This document shows, piece after piece, positions 36,523 through 45,920 of a stretch of 64,000 nt of DNA. The DNA lies in NCBI GenBank assembly GCA_002426795.1, contig DINQ01000004.1, forward strand, positions 1 to 64,000, given 5' to 3'. Position 1 is the stretch's first letter; each line of letters begins with the position of its first letter. The position numbers and the translations under genes were made by a program. The notes below the pieces were generated by a model, which was not told the DNA's origin, did no database searches, and saw nothing but the letters and a program-made list of their open reading frames with translations. Source of the stretch: Bacteroidales bacterium UBA5536 (GTDB lineage: Bacteria > Bacteroidota > Bacteroidia > Bacteroidales > F082).

Positions 36523-37615
36523 ATGATCACCATCGACAACCAAAAAGACTTGCGTAAGAGGCTTGAAGCCTTGAGGAGGTATCTTTGACATCGACCGCAA
36601 GAAAGTCGAGATAGAAGAAGAAGAGGAACGTACGCACGCACCTAATTTTTGGGACGACCCCAAAAAAGCAGAATTGCTCCTGAAAGCAATCAACGATAAA
36701 AAACGCTGGACCGATGGCTATCAGAAAGCAGAGAATCTTTTTGAAGAACTGTCGATGGCACGCGAGTTTTACGAAACCGGCGATGCCGAAGAAACTGATG
36801 TTGATCAGGCTTATAACAAATGCCTGGAGCAAATTGAAGAACTGGAATTCTGGAACATGCTCAGCGGCGAAGAAGACAAATTTTCGGCCATCGTCAACAT
36901 CAATGCCGGTGCTGGTGGAACCGAAAGCCAGGACTGGGCACAGATGCTCATGCGCATGTACATGATGTGGGCCGAAGACAACAAATACAAGGTTAAAGAA
37001 CTTGACCTCCAGGAAGGCGAAGTTGCCGGAATCAAAAGTGTTTCACTCGAAATAGAGGGCGACTATGCCTTCGGGAACCTCAAAGGCGAAAATGGGGTTC
37101 ACCGCCTGGTTCGGCTCTCTCCTTTCGACTCGGCCAACCGCCGCCACACTTCCTTTGCTTCAGTGTACGTATATCCTGTTGTGGATGACAATATTGACAT
37201 TGTTATCAATCCGGCCGATATCAGTTGGGACACTTTTCGTTCGAGCGGACCCGGTGGCCAAAACGTGAACAAGGTGGAAACGGCAGTTCGATTGCGCCAT
37301 GCACCTACAGGCATTGTGATCGAATGTCAGGAAACGCGTTCGCAATTGCAGAACCGCGAAAAAGCCATGCAGATGCTTAAATCGCAACTTTATGAATTGG
37401 AACTGCGTAAAAAACAGGAAGCCAAAGATAAAATTGAAGGAAGCAAGAAAAAAATTGAGTGGGGCTCACAGATTCGTTCGTATGTAATGCATCCGTATAA
37501 GCTTGTGAAAGATGTCAGAACCGGGCACGAAACATCGAATGTGCAGGCTGTGATGGACGGAAAACTCAACGAGTTTATCAAGGCCTTCCTGATGGAATTT
37601 GGAAAAGAAGTTTAA
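36523..37615 (+). CDS. prfB: Peptide chain release factor 2, programmed +1 frameshift
   Basis: Two frames form one gene: 36523-36585 (21 codons from ATG, MITIDNQKDLRKRLEALRRYL) runs into an in-frame TGA at 36586-36588; after a +1 shift the reading continues at GAC 36587 to the TAA at 37613, giving 363 residues, the normal RF2 length. RF2 releases peptides at UGA and UAA. The catalytic GGQ lies in SSGPGGQNVNKVETAVRL. The central NAGAGGTESQDWAQML is family-typical. The stop anticodon-like region cannot be resolved further. Low RF2 lets the ribosome slip at the UGA, so the protein controls its own level. A shorter downstream-only reading would lack the N-terminal domain. Confidence 0.96.
36574..36589 (+). 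promoter_or_regulatory. prfB autoregulatory frameshift site
   Basis: AGGAGG (36574-36579) acts as an internal Shine-Dalgarno, followed after TAT by the slippery CTT and the stop TGA plus C (CTTTGAC). The spacing of three bases between the AGGAGG and CTT is the same as in the classical site. The shift moves from CTT to TTT, then reads GAC. Confidence 0.95.
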
Positions 37616-37619
37616 TGCT

Positions 37620-37961
37620 ATGACAATCATTTATCACAATCCACGCTGCCGCAAGTCAAGAGCCGGTCTCGAGCTTGCACAGCAACATTTCGCTGATCTG
37701 CAAGTAGTTGACTACATCAAAAATGGACTAACCTTGTCAGAGATTGAAGAAATAGTAAAAAAAACCGGCATACAGCCTGAAGATCTCATCAGAAAACAAG
37801 AAGCCGTTTTTAAGAGCGACTTCAAAGGAAAAGAACTTACTAACCAGCAATGGATGCAAGCCATTGCCGACAATCCCAAATTGCTGAAACGACCCATCGT
37901 GATCAAAAACGACAAGGGCGTTTGGGCCGATCCTCCAGAAAACCTGAATCACTTACGCTAA
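37620..37961 (+). CDS. ArsC/Spx-family thioredoxin-fold protein
   Basis: A 113-residue protein, start chosen at ATG 37620 (MTIIYHNPRCRKSRAG); the frame extends upstream into prfB. Active-site Cys10 in NPRCRKS and the cis-Pro region LKRPIVIKNDKGVW define the glutaredoxin-dependent arsenate reductase (ArsC/YfgD) family. Bacteroidota ArsC-like proteins may reduce arsenate, but no other ars genes are nearby, so a general redox role is equally possible. It starts four bases after the prfB stop. Confidence 0.9.
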   Translation: MTIIYHNPRCRKSRAGLELAQQHFADLQVVDYIKNGLTLSEIEEIVKKTGIQPEDLIRKQEAVFKSDFKGKELTNQQWMQAIADNPKLLKRPIVIKNDKGVWADPPENLNHLR

Positions 37962-37972
37962 AACAACATATT

Positions 37973-38341
37973 ATGAAAATGGCACGCAGTTACGAATCGC
38001 TCCCCGTGTGGGAAATGTTGCTCGATTATGTAAAAATCATTTATACCATCACCAGCACTTTCCCGCCTGAAGAAAAGGAAGGCCTGGCCCGAAAACTCAG
38101 GACAAAAGTCACTGAAATTCCTGTTTTGGTCGCAGGAGCTACCAATGGGCGTGGGCACGAAGGCAGCGGAACCATGCTTACGAATGCCTCTGCCGCCCTG
38201 ATGGAAACAGACACTTTACTGTTGCTGTGTGCGCACCTTGGTTTGCTTTCGACCAAAGAATATGAAAACCTGCAGGAAGAGATAGACACCATTGGCGGTC
38301 AAATCAGGGCGCTGGCCAGTCGCATGAGTAAAAAAGCATAA
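37973..38341 (+). CDS. Four-helix-bundle protein (23S rRNA-intervening-sequence type)
   Basis: A 122-residue protein, start at ATG 37973. The family pattern is clear: an early W (LPVWEMLLDYVKIIYTIT), FPPEEKEGLARKLR, a variable GRGHEGSG loop where family members often have SIPANIAEG-like sequence, and a late leucine-rich helix. These small proteins form pentameric helical bundles and occur both inside 23S rRNA insertions and as free chromosomal genes, as here. Function unknown. Confidence 0.8.
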   Translation: MKMARSYESLPVWEMLLDYVKIIYTITSTFPPEEKEGLARKLRTKVTEIPVLVAGATNGRGHEGSGTMLTNASAALMETDTLLLLCAHLGLLSTKEYENLQEEIDTIGGQIRALASRMSKKA

Positions 38342-38369
38342 TTCCATTCCAAACCATAAAATCACTCAC

Positions 38370-39755
38370 ATGAAATTCCGTATCGAAAAAGACACCATGG
38401 GAACGGTTGAAGTTCCTGCCGAAAAGTATTGGGGCGCACAAACTGAGCGCTCGCGCAATAATTTCCGCATTGGGCCTGAAGGGTCTATGCCTCAAGAAAT
38501 TATCTATGCCTTTGCTACCTTAAAAAAGGCTGCAGCAATTACCAATATGGAACTGGGTGTATTGCCCAAAGAAAAATGTGACCTCATTGTAAAAGCCGCA
38601 GACGAAGTGCTGGCCGGCAAACTCGACGACAACTTTCCGCTCGTCATCTGGCAAACAGGCTCAGGCACACAATCGAACATGAACATGAACGAAGTGCTGG
38701 CTAATCGCGCGCATGTGCTGGCCGGAGGAAAACTCGACGACGCCAAAAAAACCATTCACCCCAATGATGATGTGAATAAGTCGCAGTCGTCGAACGACAC
38801 TTTCCCCACTGCCATGCACATCGCTGCATACAAAATGGTTGTGGAAACCACGATTCCAGGGGTGGAAAAACTGCGTGACGCACTGCAAACCAAAGTAGCA
38901 GAATTTAGCCACATAGTCAAAGCCGGCCGCACCCACCTGATGGACGCCACCCCACTCACACTTGGACAGGAATTCTCTGGCTATGTGGCCCAACTCAACC
39001 ATGGTTTAAAAGCTTTAAAGGCCACGCTCAGTCATTTGAGCGAACTGGCACTTGGCGGCACAGCCGTTGGCACGGGCATCAACACACCCAAAGGATATGC
39101 CGTGAAAGTTGCCGAAAACATCGCCAAACTCACCCAGCTTCCTTTCGTTACTGCCAACAACAAATTTGAAGCCTTGTCGGCACACGATGCCATTGTTGAA
39201 ACTTCGGGTGCTCTGCGCCAGCTGGCTGTGAGCCTGATGCACATTGCCAACAACACCCGCATGCTGGCCAGCGGACCACGTTGCAGCATTGGCGAAATTA
39301 TACTGCCGGCCAATGAGCCTGGCTCCTCAATTATGCCAGGCAAGGTAAATCCTACACAAAACGAAGCAATCAGCATGGTTTGTGCACAGGTGATTGGCAA
39401 TGATGCAGCCATCACTGTTGGCGGCATGCAAGGGCACTTCCAATTGAATGTTTTCAAACCCGTAATGATCAGCAACCTGCTGCAATCAGCAAGATTATTG
39501 GGAGATGCCTGTGTGAGCTTTACCGATCATGCAGTGGTTGGCATCGAAGCTAACCTGGAACGCATTCAGCACAACCTGGAAAATTCACTCATGCTCGTAA
39601 CGGCCCTCAACCCACACATTGGTTACGAAAACGCTGCCAAGATTGCCAAAAAGGCCCATGCTGAGAACACCACCCTGCGCAAAGCAGCTATTGAGCTTGG
39701 CTTGCTCACCGACGAACAATTTACTGAATGGGTGGATCCGAAGAAAATGATCTGA
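38370..39755 (+). CDS. fumC: Class II fumarate hydratase
   Basis: A 461-residue enzyme of the fumarase/aspartase superfamily, hydrating fumarate to malate without an Fe-S cluster. Signature GSSIMPGKVNPTQNEA, the N-terminal start MKFRIEKDTMGTVEVPAEKYWGAQTERS, QTGSGTQSNMNMNEVLAN and the active-site SSNDTFPTAMHI are all present. The length is typical. A terminator follows. The gene is in the same neighbourhood as mdh. Confidence 0.97.
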   Translation: MKFRIEKDTMGTVEVPAEKYWGAQTERSRNNFRIGPEGSMPQEIIYAFATLKKAAAITNMELGVLPKEKCDLIVKAADEVLAGKLDDNFPLVIWQTGSGTQSNMNMNEVLANRAHVLAGGKLDDAKKTIHPNDDVNKSQSSNDTFPTAMHIAAYKMVVETTIPGVEKLRDALQTKVAEFSHIVKAGRTHLMDATPLTLGQEFSGYVAQLNHGLKALKATLSHLSELALGGTAVGTGINTPKGYAVKVAENIAKLTQLPFVTANNKFEALSAHDAIVETSGALRQLAVSLMHIANNTRMLASGPRCSIGEIILPANEPGSSIMPGKVNPTQNEAISMVCAQVIGNDAAITVGGMQGHFQLNVFKPVMISNLLQSARLLGDACVSFTDHAVVGIEANLERIQHNLENSLMLVTALNPHIGYENAAKIAKKAHAENTTLRKAAIELGLLTDEQFTEWVDPKKMI

Positions 39756-39778
39756 TTCTCTGTCGTTTCAAAAATAGA

Positions 39779-39815
39779 AAAAAAGCATTTCTTCATGGTG
39801 AAGGAGTGCTTTTTT
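39779..39815 (+). terminator. Terminator after fumC
   Basis: AAAAGCA (39781-39787) pairs with TGCTTTT (39807-39813), with inner CTTC/GAAG pairing (39791-39794 with 39800-39803) around ATGGT, then T's. Confidence 0.82.
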
Positions 39816-40105
39816 GGTTTAATCATCAGTTTATTGATAGTAAGCAAATCTAACCCTTTAGTTGTTAACAGGATGGTGTTTGCAAAATTGTGTTATTTCT
39901 TAGTTAAAAAACCCTGCTCTCAAAGGTAAAATACTATTTTTACAAATGATTTAACTATCATAGCTCCCAAAGTTACTTTAATGACCACAATTTTTATGAT
40001 CCCATTTCAAAATCAATATTTTGGTAAGTGCATCGCAAAAATTGCTTCAGAGTTCCTTTCGGCAATATACTAAAAAAACAATTATCCCTTAAAACCCCTT
40101 ATGTA
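39816..40105. other. Upstream region of the first GAFV/CRG-domain gene
   Basis: AT-rich, no convincing ORF or RNA. The frame of the next gene stays open upstream to 40028 but that extension lacks a signal peptide. A TACTATTTTTAC stretch near 39929-39940 is a weak -7-like candidate; no clear -33 box. Confidence 0.4.
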
Positions 40106-42622
40106 ATGAAAAGAAGATTACTTTTTCTATTTGCGATGTTGGCCATTATGAGTCAATCCCTCTTTGCCGATCCACCAACATGGACTGCACCAACCAATTT
40201 GCAGTACAATATGCAGGTAATTGCTAAACTGCAAATTGCTGATGGACCTGTTTATTCTTCCAGCTCGAGCGATATCGTTGGCGCATTTGTTAACAATGTC
40301 GTACGCGGCGTTGCTTCACCAGGTGTAGACGAGATCGTTTACCTTACTATTCTTTCGGACGCTGTATCTGGCGAAACAATTAACCTTCAGGCTTATATTG
40401 CAGTTGGCGATGTTATTTACCCAGTAAAAGTTTATCCCAGCGCAACTGATGCTTTAAACGGAACAAATGAAGTCACTTCACTTGAATTTGCAAGCAATGC
40501 CATATTAGGTTCGTATACAACACCTTATATTTTTGTTGCCTCACCTGCCATCTGGACAATCACTCCAAGTGCAGGTACTGGTGGAACAATTACCCCAGGT
40601 CTTCCAACAGATGTTGTTGAAGGTGCAAACCAGTCATTCACTATGGAACCTGCTACCGGCTATCATTTTACAAGCATTATGGTTGACAATCTTAGTGATG
40701 CTGATCCGGCATTTGATGTTTTCGATGAAAATCTTTTAGAGGCTGATGGTAGTTTCATTTATGAATTCACAAATGTGACAAATGACTGGGCTATCGTAGC
40801 CAGCTTTGCAATCAATACCTATACTTTATCTTTTACTGCAGGGACAAATGGCACGCTATCTGGACCAGATCCATTGAATGCACCATTAGGCGATTTAGTA
40901 ACAGCTTCAATTACTGGAGCAACGCAGCTACTTTATGAAAATGTTCCTTATGGCACATCCTTTGGTATTGTTACAGCCGTTCCAAACGGTGGTTATGAAT
41001 TTGCTGCCTGGAGCGATGATGAAAACGCTGTTGCTGCCCGACCCGCTATCACAGTCATTGAAGATATCAATGCTACTGCAACATTTGCCCCATCAGGCTG
41101 GACTCCAGATAATAATTATCAGTTCACTATGAGTGTAATTGGCCAACTTATCATTGACGGAAGTGTTTCAACAAACACATCTGATCTGGTTGGCGCGTTT
41201 GTTGGTGGCGACTGTCGTGGCGTAGCCTCACCAGACGTCAACGGTATCGTATTCTTGAGCATTGGTTCTGATCTCGCCTCAGGCGAAGACGTTGTTTTAA
41301 AAATTTGGGATAGCAGTACAGGGGCTGATTGCATTGCAGCACATGGGTTTAGTTTTTTAAGCAACCAGCAGCTTGGCACCATTAGTAATCCATATGTTAT
41401 TGAATGTCAGATTTCACTGGAAAAAACAATTCCGGTTGGATATACCTGGTTCAGCGCCAATATTGAAACCAATTCCAATACCAATCCTTGGAATCCGAAT
41501 AACTACTTCGAAGATGCATGGTTCACAGATGGTACTTATACAGTTTTAGGTAATGGTTCTGTCGTTGACGACCGTATCATCGGCCAAACCTCTTTTGCCG
41601 TTTTTGCAACAACAGGAACAGGCGATCAGTGGGTTGGCAGTTTAACAACCATGAGCGCTAAAAAGATGTACCGTTTGTTCATGAAAACCGGATCTTCAAC
41701 ACGCTATCTTAAACTCACCGGTTCTGCTGTTGCAAACACACCTATAACCCTAAATGCTGGATATACCTGGCTTGGATATATCCCACGCGAAGACCTTCCA
41801 ATAGGTACCGCGCTGGCAAGTTTCACCGGATTGGTTGCTGGCGATAGAATCATCAGTCAAAACAAATTCGCTATCTACAATGGAACGATTTGGCAAGGCA
41901 GCTTGGTAACCATGTCTCCCGGAAAAGGATATATTGTACAGATGGCTAACGGCGGCACACTCACCTATCCTGATTATGTATATGCAAAATCTGTTGCAAT
42001 TGCTCCCGAAAATGAAGTTTCTCCGGCAGGTTTTGAAGTTCCAACGAATATGAAGAATACCATGACACTTATTGGTCACTTCGACAAGACTTCATTCAGC
42101 GATAAAGATGTTGTTTATGCTTTCATCAATGGCGAATGCAGAGGCATGGCTGCTACTTCAGCTGACGGAAACATCTATCTGAATATTGGCGACAACAGCG
42201 ATGCCACCCAGGAAGTGAGCTTCAAAGTTTGGGTTGACGCAACAGGTGAACTTGCCAATGTGGATCAGAAAGTTACCTTCGAACCTTTGAAGGCTGTAGG
42301 TGATTTGAATAATCCTTTCACTTTCAAAATGAGCGAAGCAAACACAAATGATTCTTGGCTGGTTGGAGCCGCTTATCCTAATCCATTCAACGATCAAACG
42401 ATAATCCCACTCTGGCTGAAAGAATCAGCACAGGTTACTGTAAACGTATACAATGGTATGGGACAAGTGGTTAAAAAAGTCGCCGAATCAGCTGCCAAAA
42501 CAGGCGTAAGCAATATCGTCCTGCAAAAAGAAAATCTGAAAGCTGGGATTTACTATTATACTGTTACTGTTCAATCAGCTTCAAACAGTTTACATGAGAA
42601 CGGGAAACTGATTATTCAATAA
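40106..42622 (+). CDS. Secreted protein A of the GAFV/CRG cluster, T9SS-sorted
   Basis: An 838-residue exported protein; start at ATG 40106 (MKRRLLFLFAMLAIMSQSLFA, a clean signal). Domain order: GAFV/CRG domain 1 (about 22-143), two divergent InlB/Flg_new-like repeats (about 144-331), GAFV/CRG domain 2 (about 331-435), two copies of a second module with YTWFS/YTWLG, DRIIGQ or DRIISQ, then W.GSL.TMS (about 437-540 and 541-625), GAFV/CRG domain 3 (about 639-752; YAFINGECRGMAA) and a T9SS type A tail (AAYPNPFNDQTIIPL ... GIYYYTV). The shared domain is not a family I recognise. A surface or matrix role is inferred. A perfect 13-bp terminator hairpin separates it from the next gene. Confidence 0.85.
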   Translation: MKRRLLFLFAMLAIMSQSLFADPPTWTAPTNLQYNMQVIAKLQIADGPVYSSSSSDIVGAFVNNVVRGVASPGVDEIVYLTILSDAVSGETINLQAYIAVGDVIYPVKVYPSATDALNGTNEVTSLEFASNAILGSYTTPYIFVASPAIWTITPSAGTGGTITPGLPTDVVEGANQSFTMEPATGYHFTSIMVDNLSDADPAFDVFDENLLEADGSFIYEFTNVTNDWAIVASFAINTYTLSFTAGTNGTLSGPDPLNAPLGDLVTASITGATQLLYENVPYGTSFGIVTAVPNGGYEFAAWSDDENAVAARPAITVIEDINATATFAPSGWTPDNNYQFTMSVIGQLIIDGSVSTNTSDLVGAFVGGDCRGVASPDVNGIVFLSIGSDLASGEDVVLKIWDSSTGADCIAAHGFSFLSNQQLGTISNPYVIECQISLEKTIPVGYTWFSANIETNSNTNPWNPNNYFEDAWFTDGTYTVLGNGSVVDDRIIGQTSFAVFATTGTGDQWVGSLTTMSAKKMYRLFMKTGSSTRYLKLTGSAVANTPITLNAGYTWLGYIPREDLPIGTALASFTGLVAGDRIISQNKFAIYNGTIWQGSLVTMSPGKGYIVQMANGGTLTYPDYVYAKSVAIAPENEVSPAGFEVPTNMKNTMTLIGHFDKTSFSDKDVVYAFINGECRGMAATSADGNIYLNIGDNSDATQEVSFKVWVDATGELANVDQKVTFEPLKAVGDLNNPFTFKMSEANTNDSWLVGAAYPNPFNDQTIIPLWLKESAQVTVNVYNGMGQVVKKVAESAAKTGVSNIVLQKENLKAGIYYYTVTVQSASNSLHENGKLIIQ

Positions 42623-42660
42623 AAACTCTACTGTTTTTCACTAAAAAAACAGATGTCGAT

Positions 42661-42695
42661 AAAACCCTGGTGGCGATTTTCCACCAGGGTTTTAT
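42661..42695 (+). terminator. Strong terminator after protein A gene
   Basis: AAAACCCTGGTGG (42661-42673) pairs perfectly with CCACCAGGGTTTT (42681-42693) around a 7-base loop. It makes the first gene a separate transcription unit from the next three. Confidence 0.92.
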
Positions 42696-42895
42696 CATTT
42701 ATCTCCAAACCTTTCTATAGATTTTTGTCATATATCGACATTAAATAAAAAAGTTTTACGGGTTTTTGATTTCTCACAAAACCTTCATTCCGTTTAAAAA
42801 TAGTGAATATCTTTTCCCTTGTTTTGTTCGCAAATTCAGAAAAAACTGCTTATTTTGTTGGTTAGAACTTTTTTACCCCAATTGAATTGGCCAAA

Positions 42896-45800
42896 ATGAT
42901 GGAAAAAGTGATGCATTTTAGACCAAGACAGGCAGCAATCCTGCTTGTGGCTCTGCTTTTGCTTGCTTTTATTCCAGGCCGTGCGCAGCCTAATTGGGTT
43001 CCTGTCCCCAATCAGTTGTACAATATGCAAATAATTGGGAAACTGAAACTTCAGGACGATTCCTTTTCATCTAATCCAGAAGATCTTGTAGCTGCCTTTG
43101 TTGGGGATGAATGTCGTGGATTGGCTGCGCGCGTTGATGGCAACCCAAGCTTATTGTTTTTAAGTATTGGCTCTGATATAGCATCTGGGGAAGCATTGAC
43201 GTTTAAAGCTTACCTTTCTACCGAAAATCTGATTGTTGACCTTGACAACACTATGGAGTTTAGCGCTGATGGCCAAATAGGCAGCGTTTCATCACCTTAT
43301 ATTTTCTTGTTTAACGGTATCAACCCGATCATCACTGCTACTGCTGACGAAAATGGCACGATTTCTCCCCTTGGCGAAGTTGAAGTTGTATTTGGTGAAA
43401 ACCAATCTTTTTCCATCATACCTGAAACAGGTTATATGGTATCAGACGTGCTTGTTGACGGACAGAGCGTTGGAGCGGTTACGCAGTATAATTTCACAGG
43501 CGTCACACAAGACCACACAATTCATGCTAGTTTCGAAACTGCCACTTATTGGCTCGCTTATATCATGTGGGGAGAAGGGAGTTTTATCGGAAACACCTAC
43601 CAATTTGTGGAATATGGTGGTGACGGCACACCCGTCGAGATCGTTCCCGCAGAAGGTTATTATTTCATGGGTTGGGATGATGGGGTGACAGACAATCCCC
43701 GCACCGAGCTGAACGTGACGCAAAACATGATCATTGTCGCCACTTTGGGAGTTTACTCGTATACCCTGAATTACACTGCCGGCGAAAACGGTATTCTAAC
43801 CGGTCAAACCAGTCAAACCGTTTATCATGGACAAGACGGCACGCCCGTAACAGCCATTCCTGACACACATTACGATTTTTCTCACTGGAGCGATCAATCA
43901 ACCGAAAACCCAAGGATAGACGAAAACGTTACCGGGCCGATTAACGTGTCTGCCATCTTCGTCCCCGAAACATACGTAATTACTGCTTCGGCAGGCCCGC
44001 ACGGAAACATTTCTCCATCGGGGAACGTGTCGGTTACCTACGGTGATGATGTCGTTTTTCAATTCAATCCGGTTGCAGGTTATGAAGTGGAAGATGTGCT
44101 GGTCGACGGAGAAAGTGTTGGTGCTTTGCCAAGTTATACTTTCGAAAACGTGTCAGAAAACCACAGCATCCAGGTTAGTTTCATGGTTGCCAATTACACC
44201 CTTACCTACCTGAGCGATCCGCTAGGCATCATTCAGGGAGAAGCTGTTCAATCAGTTCCCTATCTGGGCGACGGCACTCCGGTGACTGCTGTGGCTTACG
44301 AAGGTTATCATTTCGACAGCTGGAGCGATGATGTTACCGACAATCCCAGGGTCGATTTAAACGTTACAGGAGACATTACGGTTACAGCTCATTACGCCAT
44401 CAATACGCACACGATTACCGCCTCTGCCGGACCGCACGGAAGCATTTCTCCTTCTGGCACCGTTACGGTGGATGAAGGTTCGAGCCAACTGTTTTCCATC
44501 GTTCCTGAGACTGGATATAAGATTTTGGATGTGAAGGTAGATGGCGCAAGTATTGGTGCCGTAAGTTTTTATGAATTTGTAAATGTGACACAAAACCACA
44601 CGATCAACGCTACTTTTCAGATCAAAACCTTTACGCTCACTTATCTGGCAGGACCTCACGGAACCTTATCGGGCGACACGATTCAGCTTGTACAGTATGG
44701 CAGCGACGGAACGCCCGTTGAAGCTATCCCACAGCCCGGATACATTTTTACCGGTTGGAGCGATGGCATCGACAGCAATCCACGTACCGATCTGGATGTT
44801 TCGGGCAATATCACAGTGATGGCAGGTTTTTCTTCTGATGGACCTCCCAACTGGGAATTACCCCAAAATTTAGAATTTAACATGCAATTGGTCGGGCTTT
44901 TATTGTTGGCCGACAGCAGTTTTTCAGTGGACCCGAACGATCTGGTAGGTGCTTTCGTCGAAGGTGAATGCCGCGGAATTGCATCTCCGGTGCCAGGTCA
45001 GGATGGCAAGCTTTTCATGACAATTGGTTCTGATGTTTACTCAGGCGAAGATATCAGCTTTAAGGCTTATATTGCCTCACAAAACATCATTGTCAACGTC
45101 AACGAATCTGTGTCTTTTGTCAGTCAGTCGGAGATCGGCACATTGCTGGACCCTTTCGTTTTCAGCTATACGCCAATCACTTACAACATAGTTGCCTCAG
45201 CAGAAAGCGGTGGCACCATCAATCCATCCGGAACCATCACCGTTCCACATTGGGCCAATCAGGGCTTTTCGATTGTAGCTGATACCGGCTATCATATTTT
45301 AGATGTTTTGGTTGATGACGAAAGCATTGGCGCGGTGGACACATTTACTTTTATCCATGTTTTCCAAAGCCATGCCATCCAGGCAAGCTTCGAAATCAAC
45401 ACCTACACCATCACGGCAATAGCAGGCGAAAACGGTTCCATTGAACCTGCCGGAGATATTCTGGTAACACATGGCTCTGATACCCTGATTACATTTTTGC
45501 CTAACGAAGGTTTTGAAGTTTACAATGTGTGGGTAAATGGCGACTCCCTGGGGCCGATGAATCAGTATCTTTTTGAAAACGTGATGGCCAATCAAAGCAT
45601 CGAAGTAGCCTTTGATGTCGCAACCCGCCTGCCTGAGCAAGCAGAACCCAATCAAATGGCCTCTGTTTTTCCAAATCCGGTGAACGACCAGCTGACAATT
45701 CAATTTAATAGGGATTTGAACGAGGGTAATCGTGCCGAAATGCTGTTTTTTGACTTCACGGGCAAGAGAATGCTCGAATTGACTGCACAACAAACTTTGA

Positions 45801-45904
45801 TAAAGGTTAACATCTCAGAATGGCCCGCTGGTGTTTATTTCCTGCAGATCAGAAGCAACAACAAAGTAGATATTCAAACATTCAAAATCATCAAACTGGA
45901 ATAG
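42896..45904 (+). CDS. Secreted protein B of the GAFV/CRG cluster, InlB-like repeats, T9SS-sorted
   Basis: A 1002-residue exported protein (start ATG 42896; a TTG nine bases earlier is in frame). The signal ends about residue 30 (FIPGRAQ). Order: GAFV/CRG domain 1 (about 31-142; LVAAFVGDECRGLAA), seven tandem 65-75-residue InlB/Flg_new-like repeats (about 143-645), GAFV/CRG domain 2 (about 649-759; LVGAFVEGECRGIAS), two more repeats (about 760-911), T9SS type A tail (about 919-1002; ASVFPNPVNDQLTIQF ... AGVYFLQIRS). The repeats are of two alternating kinds. Protein C starts 16 bases downstream, so B, C and D probably form an operon. Binding or adhesive function is inferred. Confidence 0.87.
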   Translation: MMEKVMHFRPRQAAILLVALLLLAFIPGRAQPNWVPVPNQLYNMQIIGKLKLQDDSFSSNPEDLVAAFVGDECRGLAARVDGNPSLLFLSIGSDIASGEALTFKAYLSTENLIVDLDNTMEFSADGQIGSVSSPYIFLFNGINPIITATADENGTISPLGEVEVVFGENQSFSIIPETGYMVSDVLVDGQSVGAVTQYNFTGVTQDHTIHASFETATYWLAYIMWGEGSFIGNTYQFVEYGGDGTPVEIVPAEGYYFMGWDDGVTDNPRTELNVTQNMIIVATLGVYSYTLNYTAGENGILTGQTSQTVYHGQDGTPVTAIPDTHYDFSHWSDQSTENPRIDENVTGPINVSAIFVPETYVITASAGPHGNISPSGNVSVTYGDDVVFQFNPVAGYEVEDVLVDGESVGALPSYTFENVSENHSIQVSFMVANYTLTYLSDPLGIIQGEAVQSVPYLGDGTPVTAVAYEGYHFDSWSDDVTDNPRVDLNVTGDITVTAHYAINTHTITASAGPHGSISPSGTVTVDEGSSQLFSIVPETGYKILDVKVDGASIGAVSFYEFVNVTQNHTINATFQIKTFTLTYLAGPHGTLSGDTIQLVQYGSDGTPVEAIPQPGYIFTGWSDGIDSNPRTDLDVSGNITVMAGFSSDGPPNWELPQNLEFNMQLVGLLLLADSSFSVDPNDLVGAFVEGECRGIASPVPGQDGKLFMTIGSDVYSGEDISFKAYIASQNIIVNVNESVSFVSQSEIGTLLDPFVFSYTPITYNIVASAESGGTINPSGTITVPHWANQGFSIVADTGYHILDVLVDDESIGAVDTFTFIHVFQSHAIQASFEINTYTITAIAGENGSIEPAGDILVTHGSDTLITFLPNEGFEVYNVWVNGDSLGPMNQYLFENVMANQSIEVAFDVATRLPEQAEPNQMASVFPNPVNDQLTIQFNRDLNEGNRAEMLFFDFTGKRMLELTAQQTLIKVNISEWPAGVYFLQIRSNNKVDIQTFKIIKLE
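43322..44832 (+). repeat. Seven tandem InlB/Flg_new-like protein repeats
   Basis: Two repeat kinds of about 70 residues, in the order a-b-b-a-b-a-b. Kind a carries ITASAGPHGSISPSG, then VPETGY, DVLVDG.S.GA and N.TQNHTI..F. Kind b carries TLTYLAGPHG.LSG, then DGTPV.A.P, GY.F..WSD and NPR.D.NVTG. The DNA repeats are diverged, indicating older duplication. Confidence 0.8.
45175..45627 (+). repeat. Two further kind-a repeats
   Basis: Two adjacent kind-a units (NIVASAESGGTINPSG... and TITAIAGENGSIEPAG...) lie between GAFV/CRG domain 2 and the T9SS tail of protein B. Confidence 0.75.
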
Positions 45905-45920
45905 AACGGAAACATCTCCT

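Noticed and set aside
36586..36588. In-frame TGA near the start of prfB, as if a pseudogene
   Set aside because: The surrounding AGGAGG, CTT and following C are the known RF2 programmed frameshift signal, so the gene is intact.
37973..38341. Four-helix-bundle gene as a sign of a nearby 23S rRNA insertion
   Set aside because: No rRNA sequence surrounds it; free chromosomal copies of this family are common.
40028..40105. 26-codon upstream extension of protein A
   Set aside because: The ATG at 40106 opens directly into a good signal peptide; the extension would bury it.
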